Source of the DNA: Melieria omissa
Lineage: Eukaryota; Arthropoda; Insecta; Diptera; Ulidiidae
Assembly: GCA_963971225.1 (NCBI GenBank)
Contig: OZ020269.1
Span: forward strand, 17,668,921 to 17,732,920
Reading direction: 5' to 3'
DNA length: 64,000 nucleotides
The translations under genes were made by a program, and so were the position numbers. The notes beneath the pieces are model-generated. The model searched no databases. It saw nothing but the letters and a program-made list of their open reading frames with translations, and was not told the DNA's origin. This document shows, one piece after another, positions 25,747 to 37,384 of the stretch; position 1 is the first letter of the stretch, and the number at the start of each line of letters is the position of its first letter.

Positions 25747-27092
25747 TGAAAGCCATGGCCGGTTAAAATTTGCGTCATTTCGAAAGATATGCCGAAACAC
25801 TCAGCGTATGCTTTGGCTTCGGCCGGCGAATTGAAATAGGCTTTCGTTGCTGCACCTGTTGTTTCAGAAAGATATTCTTGCTGCCATGCCGCTGCTGTCT
25901 CTGAGCGAATAAGTCGTTTCGCATAACTCAGAGGAAACTGGGTGAATGCTAAGCTGGAGTCTTGGGTTGATGCTTCTTTTGCTAGTTGATCAGCGAGCTC
26001 GTTGCCTTCAATCCCAACGTGTGCCTTGACCCAGAAGAAGTCGACAGAGCGATTGTGACGGAGATGGAGGAGCCGTTCATGAATTGAGACTATGAGTGGC
26101 ATATCATTACTTCGGTTCTTTATGGCTTCCAGGCTTGATTGGCTGTCGCTGAACAATTGTATGCTCTCTGTTGTGAAAAGAGTTTGAGCCCATGCCAGGG
26201 CTGCATCTATCGCATATACCTCAGCCTGAAATACCGTACATGAGTCGTGTAGCTTAAACTTTTGGTTTTCCCAGCTCCCACTCAGGTGGCGTACTGTAAA
26301 TGCCGCTCCACATTCGCCCGATTCCTGTTTGCTTCCATCGCTAAAGATCTGAATCGCATTCCGCCTAGAGTGAAGGTTTACTTGCTCCTGTGTCTGCACT
26401 GCTGTGTATTCAATTGTTTGTCGTTCTGCTGGATGCAGTTGATCATGCGTACGAATTCGTTGCTGCAGTGTAATATCAGTGGGTAGCATTGGGAGTGTGC
26501 CGCTGGATTTTACCTCGTCTATTTTCATTGCCTCGCTTATTTTGAGGTGTAGTGGAGTAAATCCAGCAACCGCTAGAGCTGAAGTGATGGACACAGTGCG
26601 AAATGCCTTGATTGCTCGAATGGCAAAATATCTTTGAAAGGAGCGGAGTAACCGCCGGATATAATAAAATTTGACTGCCTTGCCCCAAATTCCTGCAGCG
26701 TAAGTAACTGTTGGCTCAATAACTTGCTTGTATATGATGGACACATTTTCTGCATGCACTCCCCATGTCGGCCTAACAAATTTGCAGAGGGTGGTAAAGA
26801 TACGCTGAGCCTTACTAAGAACGTAGCGTGCGTGAGCTGTGAATTTGAGACATTCGTCAATAACTACTCCCAATAACTTGATTTCGCTGACAAATTGTAA
26901 AGAAGTACCGTTGATTTGAATTTCAGCGGATTTCGCAGTGGAAGTAAGGCCCATAATCTGCGTTTTCGCTTCACCGAATGTTAGCTTAGCAGTGACTCCC
27001 CAATTGTATATCAATTGCAAAGCAGCGTTAGCATTACGTTTCAATATATCAGTGGTTTTGGCGCTGACTGTGAGAAGGACGTCATAGATTGA
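25747..27092 (-). pseudogene. Non-LTR retrotransposon ORF2 fragment: RT end plus RNase H
   Basis: About 447 codons are open without a stop. The piece begins with DVLLTVSAK, which corresponds to the sequence just after the YADD catalytic motif of reverse transcriptase. It continues through the RT thumb (IKLLGVVIDECLKFTAHARY, ILLRS-like basic segment) into an RNase H domain. The RNase H acidic residues are present: FSDGSKQ near 26340, QAEVYAI near 26225, SDSQSS near 26145 and ADQLA near 25988. It breaks off at ILTGHGFH, before the cysteine-rich tail and 3' UTR. Both ends run straight into hexamer repeats. RNase H places it in the I/LOA/R1-type groups; the exact clade is uncertain. The N-terminal RT, endonuclease and ORF1 are missing, so it is not functional. 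The intact frame suggests a recent event or purifying history until recently. Confidence 0.88.
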
Positions 27093-27190
27093 GATTGAGA
27101 TACAGATCAGATACAGATACAAATAGAGATACAGGTACCGAATGAGATAAAGATAGGGACAGAAATAGGGACAGGGACAGCGAGATGGAT

Positions 27191-27191
<1 letters not shown>
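27093..27191. repeat. Impure AGATAC/GGGACAG junction repeat
   Basis: Imperfect hexameric units link the retrotransposon fragment to the pure GGGACA array. They are related to the array on the other side of the fragment. Confidence 0.7.
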
Positions 27192-27685
<494 letters not shown>

Positions 27686-28187
27686 GGGATAAGGATAGGG
27701 ATAAGGATAAGGATAAGGATAAGGATAAGGATAAGGATAAGGATAAGGATAAGGATAAGGATAAGGATAAGGATAAGGATAAGGATAAGGATAAGGATAA
27801 GGATAAGGATAAGGATAAGGATAAGGATAAGGATAAGGATAAGGATAAGGATAAGGATAAGGATAAGGATAAGGATAAGGATAAGGATAAGGATAAGGAT
27901 AAGGATAAGGATAAGGATAAGGATAAGGATAAGGATAAGGATAAGGATAAGGATAAGGATAAGGATAAGGATAAGGATAAGGATAAGGATAAGGATAAGG
28001 ATAAGGATAAGGATAAGGATAAGGATAAGGATAAGGATAAGGATAAGGATAAGGATAAGGATAAGGATAAGGATAAGGATAAGGATAAGGATAAGGATAA
28101 GGATAAGGATAAGGATAAGGATAAGGATAAGGATAAGGATAAGGATAAGGATAAGGATAAGGATAAGGATAAGGATAAGGATAAGGA
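27686..28187 (+). repeat. (GGATAA)n array, about 83 units
   Basis: An almost pure GGATAA block begins after one or two GGGATA-like transition units. It ends in GGATAT GGATAGGG. Only G2 runs are present, so any quadruplex would be of the weaker two-tetrad type. Confidence 0.97.
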
Positions 28188-29070
28188 TATGGATAGGGAT
28201 AGGGATGGAGATGGGGATAGGGATATAGGTAGGGAGATAGGGATAGAGATAGGGATAGGGATATAGATAGGGATGGAGATAGGGATAGAGATAAAGATAG
28301 AGATAAAGATAGAGATTGCGATAGAGATTGCGATAGAGATCGCGATAGGAATAGAGATAGAGATAGAGATCGAGGTCGAGATCAAGATAGGGATAAAGAT
28401 AGAGATAGAGATCGAGGTCGAGATCAAGATAGAGATAGAGATCGGGATAGAGATTGGGATAGGAATAGGCATAGATACAGGTACAGAGACAGAGACACAG
28501 ATACAAATACAGATGGAGATAGAGATAGGGATAGAAAAAACGGGTAGAGATAAATTGGATGTACAGAGACGGACAGAATCAGAGATAGAGGTAGAAAAAG
28601 AAAAACAGAGAGAGATAGAAAAAAAGGGATAGATAGAGACAGAGGTAGAGATAGAGATAGAGGTAAAAGGTAGAGGTAGAGATAGAGATCAAGATAGTGA
28701 TAGAGATGGAGATCAAGATAGTGATAGAGATAGAGATCGCGGTCGAAATCAAGATAGAGATAGAGATCGGGATAGAGATTGGGATAGGGATAGGGATAGA
28801 TACAGATACAGAGACACAGATACAAATACAGATGGAGTAGAGTTAGGGATAGAAAAAACGGGTAGAGATAAATTGTATGTACAGAGACGGACAGAATCAG
28901 AGATAGAGAAAGAAAAAGTAAAACAGGGAGAGGTTGAAAAAAGGGATATCGAGACAGATATTGAAAGGGAAATACAAAAAGAGATAGAAAGGCAGATAAG
29001 GAGAGTACTCTGAAAATAAAATGGAGATAGGTAGAGAGATAGAGAGAGATAGGGAGAGATCCGGATAACT
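28188..29070. repeat. Decayed GAGATA/GGGATA repeat tail
   Basis: Purine-rich hexameric sequence with growing impurity. A roughly 350 bp segment is itself repeated imperfectly: 28440-28620 and 28750-28930 share GATACAAATACAGATGGAG, GAAAAAACGGGTAGAGATAAA and ACAGAGACGGACAGAATCAG. Confidence 0.85.
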
Positions 29071-31680
29071 ACAAAAACAGCTTCAATTTTACATAAATTG
29101 GAGATAAAATTTTCAACGAGTTTAGATCTTTTGTAAAAGATCGAATTTATAGCTGCTTTTTTACTATGAAATTCTTAACAATTTATATTAGCAAATTCTA
29201 AAATTAGAATTAGCATCCTAATCCTAATTAGATTAGGAAAAGGTCATATTTTCCACCAAATAAACATAATTCACACGAATGAACTTCCAAAAGTTAATAA
29301 ACATTGACCATAACAAAGAAACCATCTAATTTCTAATAAAGTGTGCTGCTCGTTGTGATAACTTCCGCTTTCTGTCTGAAAATGTTCTGAACCCAAAGAG
29401 AAAATAACTTTTTTCGTTTATTAACACACAGAATGTGCAGTCATTTATCGGCTCATTAAATTAATTTGTTCTGCCTGTCCAGCAAGCGTTCACTTCAACG
29501 CTCTGTTCTTCTCTCTTTCCGCTCAATTGTTACCTATCTGAATTTTGTTAATTGCACGTCTCAAAAGAGAAAAATAAAAATGATGCATGCAGACTTTTAG
29601 AAAAGCCACAACACGTTATGGCTTTTAATTTTGTGCAAATTTCCACAAAAAACATTGATTTTTGTATTCATGCTTGCCGGCAAAATCATAACTATTGAAC
29701 ACCTTCTCGATGCGCCTTGCAGTATGCTACACTGTTCGGGCGCTGAAAGTCGAACGATTAGCTTCATCAACTAAAAAACCAGGAACCGTTTTATTAAAAG
29801 CAAAATCTCAATAATAACAACAACAACAAAAAACAGCCAGCCACATCATTACATAACCGACAAATTCCAGAAGTGCACCGGCAACGAGACAACCAAACGG
29901 CAAAGGATACACTCCAGTCAAGGATATCGGCAAACATTACCGCATGAGCCACGCTGCGCTGTTGGCAAGTGCTGGCTGAAATTAAAATAAATATAAATAG
30001 AAAAAATAGAGAAAAAAAGTCAACTAAAAAGTAAAGTAAAATGCGGACAAGAAGCAGAGCACAACAACAAACTCGAATAAAATAAAATGCACACAAAACC
30101 AACGATGGGCGCCGAGCGCATAAAACTTGATGTGCGTTGATGGCAGCACACAACTAAACGGTAAAATAAAAACAAATGCAAAAAAATTAAAAATAAATTC
30201 AAAAATACAAACAAATTACAACAACAAAACAACAACAGAAACATTAGCAGGTGCAGTGTTGTTTTTGTCGTTGAGCCATGGATGTGGATGCTGCGATGTC
30301 GATGTCGTTGCCGCTAATACTGATGAGTGGAATAAACCCAAGAAGGACACATAACAATAGCAACAACAACAAAACAACAACGCTAAAAGTCAACTGCGGC
30401 CGGCAACTAGTGGAAGCTGTGCGCGTTTAGTCTACCGGCCGACCGGCATTCATAACCGCCAACAACACATTCTCGCGAGTAAGAATTGAACTCGCAAATG
30501 CGCTTCGTTCAGGTTAGCATCGAGCTGTAACAACAACAAAAACAATTGGAATCAAAGTGCTGACATTGTAGGCCAATGAAACGGTGCAACATTTAGTGCA
30601 TGGAAAGTAACAACAACAACAACACAACACTAATGACAACAATCATCAAACATTGCAGGTAAATGACAAAATCAAATCAAACTCGAGCGACTAAAGTTGA
30701 ATGGGCGCAATGTGAATGAGCCGACACGCGTCGTTCAACGACTGCTGCCGGCTATCGTCATTGTGACTGTCATTGAATGACGGCTGCCTATATTGACGGA
30801 AGTTGTGGTGCGGCATGATTTAACAGGTGGCAATTGCCGGTAGCTGATGATGGTTGGCGGTCGATTGGTGCGGTCGAGTTAATAAAATTTCTTGCGAATC
30901 ATAAATGCCATCAAAAGTCAACGACTCGTGCAAAATATTCTGCACATTTGTGGGTGTGTGTGATGCAAAGTGTCTACAGCTGCAGAAAGGATATGAATGA
31001 TGTATGGACAGGATGCTGGGCGCCAGGTGCTGCTTGCACTGTGTGCGCATTTGAAAGTGTATGGAAAGGTATCTAAATTTTGCTATCTGGTTGTCTGTCT
31101 GTTTGTTTGCCAGTTGCTGTTTACCTGTTACACACACAAAAACACACACACATATATTAGCCGAGTTGGTGGACACTTGGTGGTGACATTAAAGTTTGCG
31201 TTGTGCTTTCAGCAATTCAAATAGAACGCGTCCTTTGCTGTTCATGCAAACCGTGGGCCAATGTTATTACTGCTTTACTGCAGAGAAAAGAGTAAACAAT
31301 AATGAATTTCTAATTAGCTAATGACAAACTGACTAGAATGGGAGACTTTTCCGACAAAAACTGGTCACATGGTATCCTTGAAAAATCGTTGTTGAAATTC
31401 TTTCTGAAAGGTTGCATGGCACTAATAATAAAAATTGCATAAATTTGGTCTGGCTGAAACATTGATATATATATATATGTACATCAGACTGGATTTAGTG
31501 CACGATTTTTCGACTTCGATGCTCCGCAACCTCTCATTTTATGCGGTTTGGTTAAAAAGTGCATGAACCAAAAAATTGTTGGGGCTAGGATGGGGCTAAA
31601 TGGCGTTGCATCGAGGTTAAAGTTCACAAAAAAGCTGGGAAATTCAACAAATTGCTCCACAGTTGGTCAGAAGTTGCTCT
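29071..31680. other. Noncoding stretch with CAA-rich microsatellites
   Basis: No gene recognised. CAACAA runs lie near 29815, 30215, 30360 and 30610. CA repeats lie near 31130-31150 and an AT dinucleotide run at about 31464-31478. Confidence 0.5.
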
Positions 31681-31960
31681 TAGAGGGTTAAAGTATATGA
31701 GTGACCCCCACTAGTTTTCTCTACTGAACATTTCTTTCAAATATACTCACCCCCCATCTCCAACCCTTAATGGGGCTCCCATACAAAATGGTCGTTTTCA
31801 TAAAACAGGCTCCCATGGCTCCCAGGTTGCCCCCAGATGTATTAAATATATGATCGACACCCATTTATTTTCTCTTCCGAATGTTTCTTCCAAACATACC
31901 TACCCGCTAACTCCAAGTCTTAAGGTGGCTGTCATACAAAACTGGCCATTTTCTATGCCA
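31681..31960. repeat. Imperfect direct repeat of about 150 bp
   Basis: Two related units, about 31688-31800 and 31840-31955, share the ordered words TATATGA-GA-ACCC, TTTTCTCT, GAA-TTTCTT-CAAA-ATAC and CATACAAAA-TGG. The text after it, around 32005-32030 (ATCTCGGAAACTACTGAACC), resembles words common in insect repeats. No coding function is seen. Confidence 0.6.
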
Positions 31961-33107
31961 TTAGCTCCCCACTTGTAAATGTAGTAGTAAAGTTAGCAAT
32001 GAAACATCGTATCTCGGAAACTACTGAACCGATTTAAATGATTTATTCAGCTATCGCCAACATTCTTGAGTACAAAAAATACAAAATTAATTAAGGTTCA
32101 GAAATTCACCACCAGAGGGCGTCCCCCATACGATCGGATTTGTGGCGTTGTAAACTTTTGGGTTTTTTACAAAGCAAAAATCAAAATGTATTATCGAAAC
32201 CCCATTAACCTCCATTTTGAATATAATTACAATTATAATACAATACAATTCTTCCTTTAATCATTTTCTAAACATAAACAAAACTCTCATTGAAGATAAG
32301 TTATTGATCTAAGTAACCTTTAGTTCAGTAGTCACAAAAAAGCTCTCCATCACCTCTTACTCTTCCTTCGCGATATCTCTTGCAATATCCTTTAACATTA
32401 ACTCTCAAATAATGGTCGTTTCAAAATTACCTCCGATGACTTCATTAAACTTTATCATCGCTCCATCAAACATTAACATACCGAAATGTTTACGTATGCT
32501 AATTGAATATTAAAAATGTTTTTCTACTTCACTTGCGGCCAATTTTTGCCGCTCCCACCCCGCCCCATTCGCCGACGGCGCCTCGTGCGTTAACACTGTC
32601 AGCCGATAAAACAACAGAGTGGAGAAGCACACAAGCGACAGTGACTGACTGATGAGTGAAGCCGGCGCACGATACTTCAAGTACTCGAGTGGTTTATAAA
32701 TGGGCAAAGCAGAAGCGATGCAAAGCGGGAGGAATGGAATTAACTTAAAGACCATAAATTCTTTAATTAGTAAAACGATTTTTGCATAAATTAAATAAGT
32801 GCGCGCACTTAATGAATAATTTGTTGTTGTTGTTACTTTTTAAACGACGCCCACACATAAGAAAGCAACAATTTGATGGCACAAAAGAATTTCTATAAAA
32901 AGCTAAAGACAACATTTTTGGTTTGGTTTGAAGCTGAAAGCAAAATGAATGAACAGTGGATACGTGGCCAGTGGCCAAATACTTAGTTTAGTGTTGCCAG
33001 ATATTTAAAATTACTTTCACTAAAATCCTAAAAATAAATTGAAATATCCTTAAAAAAATTGCAAAAAATCTAATTATTGTTTTTTAATTTATGTAAAAAA
33101 TTCTTTA
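31961..33107. other. Noncoding stretch, no recognised gene
   Basis: No family motif or element ends recognised. The open frames on either strand are under 85 codons and featureless. Confidence 0.45.
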
Positions 33108-33315
33108 AAAAAAAACTGATATTTTCTCCCAAAAATAAAAAAAAAATCTAAAATTGTTTAATTTAATTTTTGTCATCATAAACTTTTTATAAAAATAAAA
33201 ATATAGTACTTAAAAAACCTGAAATTTTCTCCCAAAAATAACAAAAAATCTAAAATTTGTTCATCTAATTTTTGTCATCATAAACTTTTTATAAAAAATA
33301 AAAAATATAGTACTT
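33108..33315. repeat. Two-copy tandem duplication, about 102 bp unit
   Basis: The units at about 33108-33210 and 33211-33315 both read TTTTCTCCCAAAAATAA, then TCTAAAATT, then TTTTTGTCATCATAAACTTT and ATATAGTACTTA. They differ by a few substitutions and A-run lengths. Confidence 0.85.
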
Positions 33316-33559
33316 AGTTTTTCTTTTATTGCAGACTTTTTATTCATTCACCTTCAGCTTAAAAGGAACTTAACACAAACTTAACAACAAAAATTTCGGT
33401 CGGTATGAAATGCGCGTTTCCTTTGCATTCGCTTTCTTTCTTTCATTCATTGCATAAATTAAACACTTAAATTCAATTAAAATAAATAGACACTTTAGCT
33501 TTCAGTACTCAAGACTTCAGTGCCACTAATAATGTCAAATGTAACACAATACAAACCTC

Positions 33560-34155
33560 CTAAACAATTCTTCTTCCTTAAAATTCTCCTAAAAGGTCAA
33601 TAATCTCCTAAATCTGGGAAGAAATCACTTAAACTTTCTCATAAACTTAAATTCTTTCTTCTTAAAAATTCTGCTAAATGGTAAAGAATCTCCTAAGTCT
33701 AGGAGAAAATCGCCTAAACTTCCTCCTAAACAATTCTTGCTCCTAAAAAATTCTCCTAGAAGGTCAAGAATCTCCTTAATTTAGGAGGAAATCTCCTAAA
33801 TTTTCTCCTAAACCATTCCTAATCCTAAAAAATCTCCTAAATCTAGGAGGAAATCTCCTAAAGTTTCTCCTAAACAATTCTTACTCCTTAAAAATTCTCC
33901 TAGAAGGTCAAGAATCTCTTTAGTTTAGGAGGAAATCTCCTAAGTTTCTCCTAAACAATTCCTACTCCTAAAAAATTTCCAAGAAAATAAAGTATCTCCC
34001 AAATCTAGGAGGAAATCTCCTAAAGTTTATCCTAGACAATCAAGATCAAGAATCTCCTTAATTTAGGAGGAAATCTCATAACTAAACAATTCTTTTTCCC
34101 AAAAAAGTCTTCTAAATGGCCAAGAATCTTCTAAATCTAGGGGGATATTTCCTGA
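33560..34155. repeat. Minisatellite of CTCCTAAA words, period about 85-90 bp
   Basis: About six or seven units carry TCAAGAATCTCCT, TAGGAGGAAATCTCCTAAA and CTCCTAAACAATTCTTACTCC in order. Unit starts are near 33596, 33680, 33768, 33906, 34045 and 34120; some units are shortened. Within each unit TAGGAG and CTCCTA are inverted, so each could form a small hairpin. Confidence 0.85.
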
Positions 34156-34644
34156 TCTGGCAACAATGGAATAGCAGGAGGCTTGTAAGTCGATGTGAGG
34201 CGTTGCATTTGGGTAACAGTAGAAATTGTTACTAGTGGGCTCTAGTCAAGAATTGGATAATTATGGATTTATAGTCGAAGGTCTTCTAGTTGGAATTGGA
34301 TAACTTCAAAGCACCACATTTTAGTGAAACCTATTTGCGATTTGTTAATAATTCAGGACAACTTTAGAGGTATTACAGGGTAGCGTGGCTAAAATAGTTG
34401 TCAGTTCAAATTTGAAGAACAGTTACTTAAGTTTACAATGCCCCTGAAGTTGTATTTTTGTGAATAATACGGATACCAGTTGTATGTAGGCACTATCGAT
34501 TCTAATAGCTGTTTATAACAGTCCAACCAAACACATTTGCTACCCTAAAGCAACTTGAGTGTGACCAGATTTCAGTCACATAATCACACCAACAACGTAA
34601 CTTTTTGTGTACATGATTTTGAATTCAAATGGATATAAAACTAA

Positions 34645-34912
34645 AGTCCATGTAAGGTTAGGTTAGGTTAGGTTACGGGAGAGGTGTGTGCGGCAAGCTC
34701 CATTGTGAATCCCTTCATTTTTCGGAAAAAAAACCTTATCTGTTTGGATCCCTATAGATCCAAACGGGATCTTTTGGTAACCATTTGGTCTTCGCGATCG
34801 GTTATCTGTGCATCTGCTACTTCCGCGAGCCCGTCAAAGAACCTTGCCCCAAGAGTCTGGAGGCGTCGTCCTTGTTCATGTTACAAGAGACCATTTTGCA
34901 AAGCCCAGTAAA
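34645..34912. repeat. Possible dispersed repeat headed by (TTAGG)4
   Basis: A GGTTAGGTTAGGTTAGGTTA run at about 34655-34674 abuts about 235 bp of GC-richer sequence, quite unlike the flanks. On the minus strand the repeat is the distal AACCTAACC end. A similar AACCTAATCTAACCTAACC end is at 44528-44551. This may be a retroelement 3' tail; no protein motif was convincing. Confidence 0.4.
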
Positions 34913-37380
34913 CTTATGAATAGGTAAATTGCAGCCACATAAAGTTCCATGTGAATGGTTATAGAAAATGTAAATGCTTTGGTTTTACTTTGTTTTATTT
35001 TTTTAATTGGTTATAGTATTTAGGGGTTTTATTATTTTGCTATCAGAGTTTAAGCTCCGTTCTGCTTAGATTCGGAAAGCACCTTGGATTTTCTTACGAG
35101 TACATAATAGATTTAGATTTTTTTTTCTTGCACAATAAGCCGAAAAGAATGTATTGGACCATTTATAATTTGCCCAATTTATGAATTCCTATGTGAGTCT
35201 TGCTGACATCTTTGTTCGGTCAAAGACCTGGCGAGTTCTGTCCTTAAATCAGGTTGGATGCAAAAACTTTGTTGAAGCCCTATGTTGCCTTTAATTTACT
35301 GCAAGAAAACGCAAATCAATTTAAAAATCAATTTAATAATTAAAACATATTAAAATTATTTCAAAAGCAATTTAACAAATATCAACTTTCCACAGCATTG
35401 GCTCTGCTTTGTATTTGTTGTCATCGCATTGTCATTGTGTGCATCACTTGAATTATGCGCTTTACTGTCATAATATAATTTGTCAAATTAAAAAAATGCG
35501 ACAGGTAAAAAAAACATGTAAAATACAACAACAAATATATTAACATATTAACGTAAATATCAAAATGTTATTAAATACTAAAAACAACAAAATATTTCAA
35601 TGATTCAGTGTGTCAAAACATGTGAGTTGTTTTTATTAAATTGCATTTTTTTTAATACATTTTCTGCATTTTCATGCAGCTGACATTTTTTTCGAAACTT
35701 TAAAGAATATATATAAATAATTTTAAAGGAATTTACTTAAACTGCTTTGAAGTTTTACTCGCTGAAATGTTGTGTTTTTTTCAGCTGCTTTTTGTCAATT
35801 TCAGTTTTAATTATGAAAAATGTTTAAATATGATAAAAATCATAATTATTGTTTAATATTATTACTCGCACAATTTGTGTCTGACTAACAAATATTTGCA
35901 AAAAAATACAAATAGTTTGATTAAAGTAATGCAAATTGAAAACTGCTTGTTTACGTGTGTTTTGCAACAATATTATAATTTTTTTTTGTTTGTCAGAAAT
36001 TAATTGCTTTAATTGCTTCCATAACTTAAATTGCGCCAATATCAGCAAAACGCTTTAAATGTTGACTTGTACGCTTTTTGTCTGAAATGTTTGGGCCTTT
36101 TTACAGACACCTGAGAAACCGCATAAAATGAGCAGCAAAAATGTTGTTGGTTTTATGAATTTTTTTTGTGTTTTTTGTTTTTCTGTCAATTTGTGCGCGG
36201 CATAAATTTCCCCTGATAGCCGCAATTTAATGCGTCGCCCGCTGCACAGTGATTTCGTTGCCCGTTGCGCCAATGCTATTTCAATTATTACAAGACCCAA
36301 GACCCCCCTCCCCCCCACCGCCACACTCCTACACCCCCGCACTGCAACTCCTTACACCATTTCGCATTGGAAATTTGCGCTGCGCTGTTTGTGTGTAAAA
36401 TGAGTTAATTCGCCACTTCTTGCCGCTTCTGCCACAAAACGCTTGTGTGCCTTGCTTCGTTTTCATTTTGCCTCTTCGTTCTTGTGTTTATTTCCCCATT
36501 TTGTGTGCATTGTTTTGTGCGTTTCCTTTATGGCTGCCGTGTTGTTGCTTTGGCTTTCCTTTTGCTTTGGGCCAATTTTTACTTCAGCAGACAACGCCGC
36601 GATAATTTCAATTAATGCCGCACTTAATAAAAAATTTATTGCGTCGGTTTGTCGGCGTGGCTGCCACCAATCGCCACCACAACCACCACCGTCGGCAATG
36701 CAGCGTTGGCGTCGGCGCTGTTGGCGAAGACGCAACGCAACGCAGCCGCGAAACCTTCAATTGCAAATGGCGTTCGCGTTCGCGTGCGTGTGGCGCACTG
36801 CATCGCATTGATTTATAAATTGTGCATGTTAATTTATGCGCGTAAATTCGCATTTGCGCTTAATGATTATTGCATACGTGCGCACAACGCCGTAAGCGCA
36901 TAATTTTGCTGCATATTCTTATTGCTTATTTATTTATTTTCTTTTCGAAAATATTTTAATTTTTTCGCCATTTAAACGAGACTTGCAATCGACGCAAACG
37001 CTGCATTGTCGGAGGTGCCATTGTTTTTGATTGGTTTGTGTCCATTAGCGCTGCCGTTGTTGCCAATTTAACAGATTTATTTGTTGTTGTTGTTATAGAT
37101 GATTGAAGGATTAACAGCAGCAAAGCGAACAGTGTGGCGTTGCGGTTGGAATATCGAATTTTAATCGAAATCATTTTGAACAAAAACTTTAAATTGTCAT
37201 CAGGAAATTAAAGCTTTTTAAGGTTGCATGGACTTTGAAAGGTTCTTCCAGAAAAATGAAATTTATTCGCAGCACCACAGCCTAAAAAGCATGTAACAGA
37301 AGGAGATGTGAAGTTCAGAAGTATTAAAAGTTCTTTGATTCATAACTGGTGCAATTGTCTTTACTATCAGGACATGGAGC
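34913..37380. other. Noncoding stretch, no recognised gene
   Basis: AT-rich up to about 36050, then GC-richer (36200-36830) with short biased frames. No gene, element end or RNA is recognised. Confidence 0.45.
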
Positions 37381-37384
37381 TCAT

